Assembly: GCA_019648995.1 (NCBI GenBank)
Contig: BLXT01002685.1
Location: forward strand, 27,923 to 56,653
Direction: 5' to 3'
Length of the DNA stretch: 28,731 nt
Origin: Plakobranchus ocellatus
Lineage: Eukaryota > Mollusca > Gastropoda > Plakobranchidae
A program made the position numbers and the translations under genes. Within the stretch, counting starts at the first letter, position 1, and every line of letters begins with the position of its first letter. This document shows positions 25,801 through 28,731 of the stretch, piece after piece. A model generated the notes under the pieces. That model made no database searches. It was given only the letters and a program-made list of their open reading frames with translations, and was not told the DNA's origin.

Positions 25801-26493
25801 TACAAAAATAAAAGGGGAAAAGAGGAGTAGAAAGCATGGTGGCAGTTTTGAAAAAAGTAATCATGTACCCATAACTATCTGTCAAGAAAACCATTACAGC
25901 ATGCTCTGCCTCCAGAGCTTACATTATATTCATTGAATGTTGGTCTAAAAATAGATGGTGATGATTGTTTCCTTTTTTTTTAAAGTTTAAATTCAAAACT
26001 GCAGAGAGAGAGAGAGATCTGAAAAAAGCAACATAGTGGCAAAGACAAGAGAGGTTCTTGTAATTAAAAAAACATTGTAACTGAGTCTGTCAGCCAACAA
26101 TGGAAGGAGTGGTTTGCTTTGAAATTTTGGGCCTTCATACTATTTCATATCATATCTTTCACAATGTGCATATATTATTATTTTACATATTTGAAGGCAA
26201 CCTTTTATAACAGACGTTAGATTCAATGAGAACATAATTCTAGAATTGAGTATCTTTTTACATCCAAGGTTCACTGTTTTCATTCAGACTTTTTATCCTC
26301 TCCTCCTTTCTGTGTACCTACACTAAGACAGGCCCCTCTGCAGATCCTGATGCTAAGAGGTTCCCAATTGCCCCACTTTTCCTATGCAAACAGAGGGCTG
26401 ACCATGTACTTTGTCTGTGCTGCCTGCAACCGATGCCTGATCGCAGGAAGGAGTTTAACTTCAGGCCAGACTGCTCAGTACCCCCACAACAAT
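51..26493 (+). CDS. CHFR: CHFR E3 ubiquitin ligase, partial gene span (13 exons; both ends missing)
   Basis: Joined exons: 51-147, 1363-1411, 5177-5240, 9834-9953, 12282-12331, 14732-14792, 16154-16364, 16617-16692, 17030-17108, 17974-18038, 18893-19098, 25060-25145, 26332-26493 (1326 nt). Every junction keeps the frame and every intron is GT..AG. The product has, in order, an FHA domain (SGNH and SRNGT motifs), a low-complexity linker with basic patches, a C3HC4 RING (CIIC, PCMHSFCSGC, CPSC), the conserved tail NKNHIINNLVEAYL, an acidic stretch, then CRQCPDY and CLQPMPDRR. This order and these motifs are those of CHFR, a nuclear RING E3 ligase that delays mitotic entry under stress; reported vertebrate targets include PLK1 and Aurora A. 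Human CHFR has about 660 residues, so roughly the first 45 and the last 190 fall outside the window. The start codon, promoter, PBZ finger and poly(A) site are not visible. The linker exons 5 and 6 rest mainly on frame and splice sites. Confidence 0.93.
148..1362 (+). other. Intron 1
   Basis: GT..AG intron between the two halves of the FHA core. It holds an interleaved pair of inverted repeats near 919-1020 and no supported gene. Short frames at 671-925 are open by chance: no family resemblance and no splice logic. Confidence 0.8.
919..1020. repeat. Two interleaved inverted repeats
   Basis: Arm a is AGTCCACTTA (919-928) with its complement TAAGTGGACT (983-992). Arm b is GTTGGTTTATAT (944-955) with its near-complement ATATAAACCAAAC (1008-1020, one extra A). 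The order is a-b-a'-b', so the stems cross rather than nest. This may be the wreck of a small palindromic element or a pseudoknot-like fold in the pre-mRNA. Confidence 0.55.
1363..1411 (+). CDS. CHFR: CHFR exon 2: FHA domain, SRNGT loop
   Basis: A 49-nt exon with acceptor tattttttccag and donor gtatga. Its first base completes a Ser codon, then RNGTLFNLKIKLGKGE. This is the FHA loop T-S-x-N-G-T followed by the next strand (human CHFR DTSTSGTVINKLKV). The Asn-Gly of the canonical FHA loop is present here. The exon ends in phase 0. Confidence 0.92.
1542..1785. mobile_element. MITE-like element with terminal inverted repeats (244 bp)
   Basis: The ends are exact inverted copies: ATATGTGTAGCGGT at 1542-1555 and ACCGCTACACATAT at 1772-1785 (14 of 14). 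Similarity continues inward at roughly two thirds identity for about 20 further bases, sharing AAAAT and AGTTGC blocks. There is no coding capacity, and the size and structure are those of a non-autonomous DNA transposon. The target-site duplication is not clear, because AT-rich flanks make the exact end ambiguous, so I assign no superfamily. Confidence 0.65.
2645..2694. repeat. (AT)n microsatellite, 50 bp
   Basis: Uninterrupted alternating AT. It creates a spurious Ile-Tyr repeat in an antisense open frame. Confidence 0.97.
5102..5118. repeat. (AC)n microsatellite
   Basis: Short uninterrupted AC run in intron 2, about 60 bp upstream of the exon 3 acceptor. Confidence 0.9.
5177..5240 (+). 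CDS. CHFR: CHFR exon 3: FHA domain, GDEFHLVHKK strand
   Basis: A 64-nt exon, acceptor ccaccctcag, donor gtaaat. It reads CRELSHGDEFHLVHKKDNADD plus one base, matching CPLQTGDVIYLVYRKNEPEHN of human CHFR (the L.xGD....V strand of the FHA fold). Phase 0 in, phase 1 out, which fits exon 4. Confidence 0.93.
5551..5641. repeat. Tandem duplication, about 40-bp unit, two copies
   Basis: The block attaaattattatatgtta and the adjacent AAGTGT occur at 5564-5590 and again 40 bp later (5604-5630), flanked by ACATTTTA-type sequence in both copies. Confidence 0.85.
6671..6822. repeat. Tandem duplication, 76-bp unit, two copies
   Basis: Copy 1 is 6671-6746 and copy 2 is 6747-6822. Both carry AATAATTATTATCCTCAAAC, then TGACTGAATGTGATTCAGTA, then CAATAAAATT. 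A few substitutions separate them (for example CCCAATAAAATTTACAT versus CTCAATAAAATTCACAT). Confidence 0.92.
7671..7692. repeat. C8 plus (TC)7 low-complexity tract
   Basis: A run of eight C followed directly by alternating TC. Confidence 0.95.
8195..8911 (-). pseudogene. Unidentified broken coding frame, 239 codons, two in-frame stops
   Basis: Read on the minus strand from 8911, one frame runs 53 sense codons, a TAA (8752-8750), 14 codons, a TGA (8707-8705), then 169 codons to the final TAA (8197-8195). Both sides of each stop look protein-like in the same frame: a hydrophobic segment near ALMFRVLLSSFLIVATLYY upstream, then ASCLASYQDGEKDSFDRLI and ILALGLQQMEVDSVHLTISN downstream. A good acceptor (tgtgtatttcag) ends immediately before 8911, so this may be the last exon of a decayed gene or gene fragment inside a CHFR intron. 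I do not recognise the family and assign no function. A random frame this long is unlikely in such AT-rich DNA. It could also be part of an unrecognised transposon. The visible Met-less downstream frame has no convincing start of its own. Confidence 0.55.
9834..9953 (+). CDS. CHFR: CHFR exon 4: end of FHA domain and start of linker
   Basis: A 120-nt exon, acceptor ctgattatttcag, donor gtaagt. It reads (D)IGYLFQDLKALEAETSSEF and then an acidic, Thr/Asn-rich tail. IGYLFQDL corresponds to VAYLYESL, the last FHA strand in human CHFR. The remainder begins the poorly conserved linker. Phase 1 in and out. Confidence 0.88.
10531..10700 (+). mobile_element. PiggyBac-like transposase remnant, copy 1 (acidic N-terminus only)
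   Basis: From ATGCAGTCAG the frame gives an acidic peptide (LLDVEDEIKTSLDEEEADLD then AESK), stops, and resumes as VDVQENLDLDL. The same segments in the same order occur at 26811-26940 (EGEDEISTFLDEEEGDIGAE, VDVRKNVGLD), where they lead into a clear piggyBac domain. The assignment of this copy therefore rests on that second copy. The piece is short, stop-broken and ends near a microsatellite, so it is dead. Confidence 0.6.
10741..10847. repeat. (TC)20 and (AT)17 microsatellites flanking a 33-N gap
   Basis: TC repeat 10741-10780, N 10781-10813, AT repeat 10814-10847. The gap is probably an unresolved microsatellite, so its real length is unknown. Confidence 0.97.
11205..12130 (+). mobile_element. 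Retroelement protein C-terminal remnant (zinc-like segment and endonuclease-like segment)
   Basis: Broken frames follow the order of a C-terminal region common in invertebrate and fish retroelement polyproteins, as I recall it. They are: SLQSEVDESK/LTFEDSEDLGVI (about 11255-11345), SRKWKVVKVLKLNQANEVLK then IKEVIGQTQ (11355-11477), YLFQAVIDLLP (near 11650-11690), SEDILHSC then a Cys/His-bearing stretch (11673-11939), and IWPGIVF...QQVVIVELAAPNERNN (about 11955-12040). In the family this last part resembles a restriction-like endonuclease, RPDIVLWS..VxxVELTVPWE. Here the PD is PG, and stops and frameshifts separate the pieces, so it is inactive. No reverse transcriptase core is left. It ends about 150 bp before CHFR exon 5. 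I am fairly sure it is a retroelement and unsure of its clade. Confidence 0.6.
12282..12331 (+). CDS. CHFR: CHFR exon 5: linker with basic cluster
   Basis: A 50-nt exon, acceptor ttttcatag, donor gtaaga. It reads (D)EDANIVTAGCPVEKRK, phase 1 in, phase 0 out. It is accepted because frame and splice consensus join exon 4 to exon 6 without a stop. The linker is not conserved enough to confirm by sequence. EKRK may belong to a nuclear localisation signal. Confidence 0.72.
12565..12735. repeat. Cluster of TAGATC/AGATCTAG motifs
   Basis: Variants such as AAATCTAGATGTAGATCTTC, GATCCAGATTTAGATCTATA and CTAGATCTAGATCTATACTC lie within 170 bp. The same palindromic word recurs through the window near 510, 3705, 3755, 3812, 9150, 15208 and 28630. 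Confidence 0.6.
14045..14320. repeat. 138-bp tandem duplication, one mismatch
   Basis: Copy 1 is 14045-14182 and copy 2 is 14183-14320. The unit runs from AAATTAGTATGAAAGAAAAT to TTTTGTGGCAGCC. The only difference I see is A at 14092 versus G at 14230. Such identity in an intron means a recent event or an assembly or haplotype artefact. Confidence 0.95.
14732..14792 (+). CDS. CHFR: CHFR exon 6: basic linker before the RING
   Basis: A 61-nt exon, acceptor atccttacttag, donor gttagc (weak after +2). It reads AAEKESSTGNKKLKLDEENP plus one base. KKLKLDEE resembles the PVKKKMRGD patch preceding the RING of human CHFR and could be a nuclear localisation signal. Phase 0 in, phase 1 out, matching exon 7. 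Confidence 0.75.
14793..16153 (+). other. Intron 6
   Basis: A 1.4-kb GT..AG intron. Apart from T-rich tracts (about 15108-15124) and an AGATCTAG motif I see no gene, transposon or structured repeat. The antisense frame 15760-16038 lacks any recognisable feature. Confidence 0.75.
16154..16364 (+). CDS. CHFR: CHFR exon 7: Ser-rich linker and first RING cysteines
   Basis: A 211-nt exon, acceptor aaatttttgcag, donor gtgaga. About 50 residues rich in Ser, Gly and Asn are followed by EDVIAETLVCIICHELLHDC and I plus two bases. CIIC gives RING zinc ligands 1 and 2. The segment matches KMEETLTCIICQDLLHDCV of human CHFR closely. Phase 1 in, phase 2 out. Confidence 0.95.
16617..16692 (+). CDS. CHFR: CHFR exon 8: RING finger core
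   Basis: A 76-nt exon, acceptor gaatttctcag, donor gtaagt. It reads (S)LQPCMHSFCSGCYSEWMELS and ends QECPS. It supplies zinc ligands 3 to 6 (C-M-H-S-F-C-S-G-C) and ligand 7 (CPS). Human CHFR has SLQPCMHTFCAACYSGWMER. The intron falls between Ser and the last zinc cysteine. Exact phase-0 end. Confidence 0.96.
16693..17029 (+). other. Intron 8
   Basis: A 337-bp GT..AG intron that splits the RING motif CPS|C. It is AT-rich and shows nothing else. Confidence 0.9.
17030..17108 (+). CDS. CHFR: CHFR exon 9: last RING cysteine and conserved helix
   Basis: A 79-nt exon, acceptor atcctgtaacag, donor gtgaga. It reads CRLKVERINKNHIINNLVEA, then YLKVNP plus one base. It supplies RING ligand 8, then the helix that in human CHFR reads CRCPVERICKNHILNNLVEAYL. 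Phase 0 in, phase 1 out. Confidence 0.96.
17109..17973 (+). other. Intron 9
   Basis: A GT..AG intron of 865 bp with T-rich tracts near 17129-17151. The plus-strand frame at 17579-17830 is Cys/Phe-rich but has no family resemblance and is treated as chance. Confidence 0.8.
17974..18038 (+). CDS. CHFR: CHFR exon 10: post-RING segment
   Basis: A 65-nt exon, acceptor cttgattatcag, donor gtaagt. It reads (D)KKRPDEDIQLLETKNKITRD and M, matching DKSRSEEDVQSMDARNKITQDM of human CHFR. Phase 1 in, phase 0 out. Confidence 0.93.
18039..18892 (+). other. Intron 10
   Basis: A GT..AG intron of 854 bp with poly(A) and poly(T) tracts (18070-18081; an A9T8 palindrome near 18750-18767). No gene seen. Confidence 0.82.
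18893..19098 (+). CDS. CHFR: CHFR exon 11: acidic Asp-rich region
   Basis: A 206-nt exon, acceptor gttgtctgtacttag, donor gtaaat. It begins LYPSNKVTSSLEGSDTLYET, then an Asp/Glu/Asn tract (NNDDHDDENEDNSDDSGDGG) and ends FNPFAVNAFGVPYFAAHRG plus two bases. Human CHFR has a shorter acidic Ser/Asp stretch at this place. The NPFAVNAFGVPYF tail is aromatic-rich and has no counterpart that I recall in human. Phase 0 in, phase 2 out. Confidence 0.88.
20011..20042 (+). other. G-rich patch
   Basis: GGAGAAGGAAGGGGTTGGGG and the following GAGGGGG give three runs of four or five G plus several GG. It is a weak quadruplex candidate in intronic RNA. Confidence 0.3.
20893..21680 (-). mobile_element. Non-LTR retrotransposon reverse transcriptase remnant, antisense
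   Basis: A 239-codon frame (21612 to 20893, minus strand) carries reverse transcriptase motifs in order: SHFTKILLHVL, FGCMPYKETRNTIFTL, LCFIDYSEAFNK (motif A, its catalytic Asp present), KREVRQACVISPDLFNLYSE, then KYADGTVLIAESGEQLQKFL. The catalytic YADD is YADG. After residue 178 the frame jumps to LLYGSKRWTINKETEKK, a segment that in complete elements lies roughly a hundred residues further on, so the thumb is deleted. Upstream of 21612 a shifted frame continues the match (RAISL before the Met, and PKK near 21665). It is the common invertebrate endonuclease-reverse-transcriptase LINE type, clade not assigned. It is certainly inactive. Confidence 0.9.
21960..22570. repeat. Long imperfect inverted repeat, pyrimidine arm and purine arm
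   Basis: The left half (about 21965-22240) is CT-rich and the right half (about 22270-22570) is GA-rich, with a centre near 22250. Shared cores in inverted orientation are GGTAAATTTTACAAGCTTG (22099-22117) with CGAGCTTGTAAAATTCAC (22341-22358), and ATAACTTTTACTAGCTCG (22165-22182) with ACGAGCTGGAAAAATTTATC (22459-22478). The cores recur within each arm, so this may be an inverted array of a roughly 65- to 120-bp unit. A transcript crossing it, as CHFR pre-mRNA does, could form a long imperfect duplex. Confidence 0.6.
22789..22837. repeat. (AT)n, 3-N gap and T27 homopolymer
   Basis: AT repeat 22789-22807, N 22808-22810, T run 22811-22837. The sequence here is unresolved and its length is unreliable. 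Confidence 0.95.
23954..24084 (+). promoter_or_regulatory. TATA-like box followed by AATAAA (possible solo LTR or cryptic promoter)
   Basis: TATAAAA at 23954-23960 is followed by a purine-rich leader (AGAGCTTGCAGAGATTGCAG) and, 125 bp further on, by AATAAA at 24079-24084 and a GT/T-rich stretch. This spacing is that of the U3-R-U5 part of an LTR. I could not find LTR ends, a target-site duplication or internal retroelement sequence. Weak call. Confidence 0.25.
25060..25145 (+). CDS. CHFR: CHFR exon 12: start of Cys-rich region
   Basis: An 86-nt exon, acceptor ttatctccacag, donor gtgagg. It reads (R)PAARPVCRQCPDYNPATDPT, then AFIAAAQA plus one base. CRQCPDY matches CRQCPEY at the start of the Cys-rich region of human CHFR. 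Phase 2 in, phase 1 out. Confidence 0.93.
25146..26331 (+). other. Intron 12
   Basis: A 1.2-kb GT..AG intron. It has a short 38-bp tandem duplication (25656-25718) and GA/T low-complexity tracts near 25970-26015. No gene seen. Confidence 0.82.
25656..25718. repeat. Short tandem duplication, 38-bp period
   Basis: TTCATGAAATGTAGGTGG followed by T or G and GTAGG occurs at 25657 and again at 25695, within a GT-rich stretch. Confidence 0.85.
26332..26493 (+). CDS. CHFR: CHFR exon 13: Cys-rich region, CLQPMPDRR
   Basis: A 162-nt exon with donor gtatgt at 26494. It reads (G)PSADPDAKRFPIAPLFLCKQ, RADHVLCLCCLQPMPDRRKE, FNFRPDCSVPPQQ plus one base, equivalent to human YVCPLQGSHALCTCCFQPMPDRR..VAPQQ(C). 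I chose the donor at 26494 because human continues QQC at this point and gtatgt is a strong donor. A later GT at 26503 (aca|gtaata) would add residues that do not match. An alternative in-frame acceptor 12 bp downstream (exon from 26344) would drop four residues. Phase 1 in, phase 1 out. Confidence 0.92.
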
Positions 26494-26810
26494 GTATGTT
26501 ACTCACAGTAATATGGTCACTGTAATTAAGTACTGCAGTAAATACTCAGTAGTCCAGAGGCCTTCAAGTTTCAGTTGAAGATTGAAGATTAATTTCCTAC
26601 TATAAATTATGTCTGCAAATTATCAATCATATTTCCAGTACATCTTATTAACCATTGAACTTCAAGATGCACTGTTATGCAAACATGAGCACAAACCATC
26701 TATCATGAGATCATAAGTAATTGTCTTATTTCCCATAACTGTCATAATTTACCCTATGTTAGAGCTACAATTTTTCTAAAAATAGCATTCGATTTTCTAA
26801 ACCAAATATG

Positions 26811-27262
26811 CAGTCAGAGCTACATTTTAGAAGGTGAAGATGAGATTAGTACATTTTTGGATGAAGAGGAGGGAGATATCGGTGCAGAAAGCAGTGTAGA
26901 TGTTAGAAAGAACGTAGGTCTAGACTGAGATGATGACAATGAAGAATCTGTTGAGGGGGATCTAGAGTCAGAGAGGAATGATGACAATGAATTTCAATGG
27001 TCTGAGACATTGAACAATGTTCAGCAGATTTATTTAAGAGTAGAAAAGAGCCAAAACTTGAAAATATGGATCTGGAGTATGACTCTGAACCTATTGATTT
27101 CTTTAGATTTATTTTCCCTGACACTTTCATAATGCAACAGACCTATCTGTATGCAGCCCAACAGCAAGCTCCTGCAATCTTCAAACCTGTCTCTGAAAGT
27201 GAAACCCGTTTGTTCCTCTCCATCAGTATGATGTTTGGGATTCATAAATTGCTCTTCTTGTA
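26811..27262 (+). mobile_element. PiggyBac-like transposase remnant, copy 2 (N-terminal third)
   Basis: An acidic N-terminal region (EGEDEISTFLDEEEGDIGAE, VDVRKNVGLD, a stop, then more Asp/Glu) leads to FQWSETLNNVQQIY. After a frameshift near 27060 it continues as EYDSEPIDFFRFIFPDTFIM, QQTYLYAAQQQ and ESETRLFLSISMMFGIHKLL. This is the entry to the piggyBac DDE domain, whose usual form is P.dyF.lff...li..iv..TNlYA then Em..FlgilI.mGi.k. The catalytic Asp region is absent because the copy ends at a TAA. It is inactive. Copy 1 at 10531-10700 is from the same family. Confidence 0.82.
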
Positions 27263-27828
27263 ATGTACATTTATGTGATGAACTGTGCATGGCACAATTT
27301 CATGAACATATAAAAAGCAACTAAAAAAAAATTAAAAAGAACAAGCATTAAATGTTAAAAATCTTTTTTATTTTTATAAGAAAATGACTTTTTTGGAATT
27401 TTTTTCACAATGGAAAAATTTTTTGCATATCATGTTGCATACAGAATGAAAGGGAATTCTTGTTCCTATCTTGAAACATTTGTAAAGCTCTGTTTTGATT
27501 GTTGAAATATGATGGATTTTGCAAAACAAGGTATTAAAAAAATTAGTGTTACTGTCCCTACCCTATTAATTCACTTCAGTGGTTTCAGTAAGAGGCTGGT
27601 AATTTAAGGTTTAAAGTTTGGTGGCAACACCAGACCTGCTATCCCTATCAATTTGGTAGTCTGCCAATTTTTCCCTATATTTGGGAATTCATGAAGGATT
27701 AAAATTATAGACTTTTTTTTGTGTTTTTGCAAGTCATGAGGTTTTAGTGGAACAATCCACATCTTTGAAAGACCAATTTCTATCTGGCATCTACTCACCC
27801 TAAAGGTCGCTTGGCAACATCATTATTT

Positions 27829-27950
27829 GACCAGGGTGTCTGCATCGACCTGGAATTTAAGGTGGCCTAAGAAAAACCCTGGAACTAAGTTTTAATTAAA
27901 CATGGAAAATCCTTGAAAACAAACAGAACTTGAAAAGCCTTGAGAACTGT
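27829..27950. repeat. CCTGGAA/CTTGAAA-rich dispersed-repeat-like stretch
   Basis: GGTGTCTGCATCGACCTGGA, AACCCTGGAACTAAG, GGAAAATCCTTGAAAACAAA and AACTTGAAAAGCCTTGAGAA follow one another. This wording recurs in non-coding repeats of many animal genomes as I recall. I cannot assign a family. Confidence 0.35.
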
Positions 27951-28407
27951 CCAAATAAGCAAACCTTTCACAAGTTTGGCTTCATTATATTTTATTAGGG
28001 TGTGTCTTCCATCATTTGAAACATTAAATAAGCCTTTAGCGGCAAGACATATTGCTTACGCACCTTCCCCTAAAAAACATTCATATGGGTCATTTTAATA
28101 ATTGATCATAGTAATTTTTCTTGTTACGGATATTTATTTAACACTTAAATGACCGGCTTTGTCACCCTAGAGTTACCCCTCCCAGACCAGGGCTGCCATC
28201 CCCCTGTTCAACCCCTAGGACCGGAGTGGCCGCCCCCATTTTCTCGAAATCTATATGCATGCCTTTAACACCTATAGTGAAAGCATATAATGGAAATCCT
28301 TTGTTTGTATAGCCATAAAAAGGTTACTAGAAATTCAAAATAAGTGTTTTCAAAGTTTTTATGTAAAAATTAAGGTCTAGATTGGATTAAGTAGTGCACT
28401 AGCTGTT

Positions 28408-28540
28408 GCGAGAATACTTGTCACTGGTCCTTTATGGCTGGGAACTTTTTCACAAGTATACTTGTCTCTGATCTTTTATGATTGGTTTTCTTTCGTGAGT
28501 ATTCTCGTCTACAGTCCTTTAGGTGTTAAGGAACTATCAA
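28408..28540. repeat. Degenerate tandem triplication, 43-44-bp unit
   Basis: Three consecutive units align: GAATACTTGTCACTGGTCCT, GTATACTTGTCTCTGATCTT and GTATTCTCGTCTACAGTCCT, starting near 28412, 28456 and 28499. Each is followed by TTATGG/TTATGA/TTAGGT and a T- or G-rich end. Confidence 0.6.
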
Positions 28541-28731
28541 TTTTCCTCTAATGCAGTTTTAGCTGTTGGCAAGCACATTTGTGCACTATTCAACTTACAA
28601 TTACCCTTGCACTAGGCATAGGTTGTATCTAGAGATCTAGACTAGAGAGCGGGTAGCGGTATAGGAGACATAGGGATAAAACCCTACCCTATAAACAGGA
28701 GAAGTAAGGCGTCTCCTTCCCTCCGCTAGCC

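Larger units (their letters stand above)
26494..28731 (+). other. Intron 13 (open at window end)
   Basis: The GTATGT donor at 26494 opens an intron whose acceptor is not in the window. No exon encoding QPFCHLYWG or the PBZ finger was found. It contains a piggyBac-like remnant (26811-27262), a CCTGGAA/CTTGAAA-type repeat (about 27829-27950) and a degenerate triple repeat (about 28408-28540). Confidence 0.8.

Noticed and set aside
26494-26505. Later donor at 26503 (aca|gtaata) for exon 13
   Set aside because: It would add residues not seen in CHFR; the gtatgt donor at 26494 leaves the Cys codon to be completed exactly as in the human protein.
1-28731. tRNA, rRNA, CRISPR or bacterial operon structures
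   Set aside because: None found by eye; repeats are tandem or inverted without regular spacers, and the gene organisation is that of an animal.

Overview
The window is a piece of an animal nuclear genome: AT-rich, intron-dense, full of decayed transposons and microsatellites, with two runs of N, so it comes from a draft assembly. Its one recognisable host gene is a large central part of CHFR, the FHA-RING E3 ubiquitin ligase of the antephase/mitotic checkpoint, on the + strand. Thirteen exons (51-147 to 26493) join in a continuous reading frame of about 441 codons, with GT..AG at every intron. The first exon(s) (start codon, first FHA strands) lie upstream of base 1. The last exons (rest of the Cys-rich region and the PBZ poly(ADP-ribose)-binding finger) lie beyond 28731. 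The residues kept relative to vertebrate CHFR, the style of the transposon remnants and the recurrent AGATCTAG-type motif suggest a lophotrochozoan, perhaps a gastropod mollusc. That placement is an inference.

Layout: 51-5240 encodes the FHA domain. 9834-16300 encodes the weakly conserved, partly basic linker. 16300-17108 encodes the C3HC4 RING finger over three exons. 17974-19098 encodes the helical tail of the RING region and a very acidic Asp-rich segment. 25060-26493 encodes the start of the Cys-rich region. Everything else is intron.

The introns hold the accessory content: a 244-bp MITE-like element with terminal inverted repeats (1542-1785); an antisense 239-codon frame broken by two stops (8195-8911), not identified; two related piggyBac-like transposase N-terminal remnants (10531-10700 and 26811-27262); the C-terminal part of a retroelement protein with a zinc-ligand-like and an endonuclease-like segment (11205-12130); an antisense non-LTR reverse transcriptase remnant with a damaged YADD motif and an internal deletion (20893-21680); a long imperfect pyrimidine/purine inverted repeat (about 21960-22570); a nearly perfect 138-bp tandem duplication (14045-14320); smaller tandem duplications; and several microsatellites, two of which touch the assembly gaps.

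No bacterial-type operons, CRISPR arrays, rRNAs or convincing tRNAs were seen. There is no clear new biological system here. The items most worth a second look are the unidentified antisense frame at 8195-8911 and the long intronic inverted repeat at 21960-22570.
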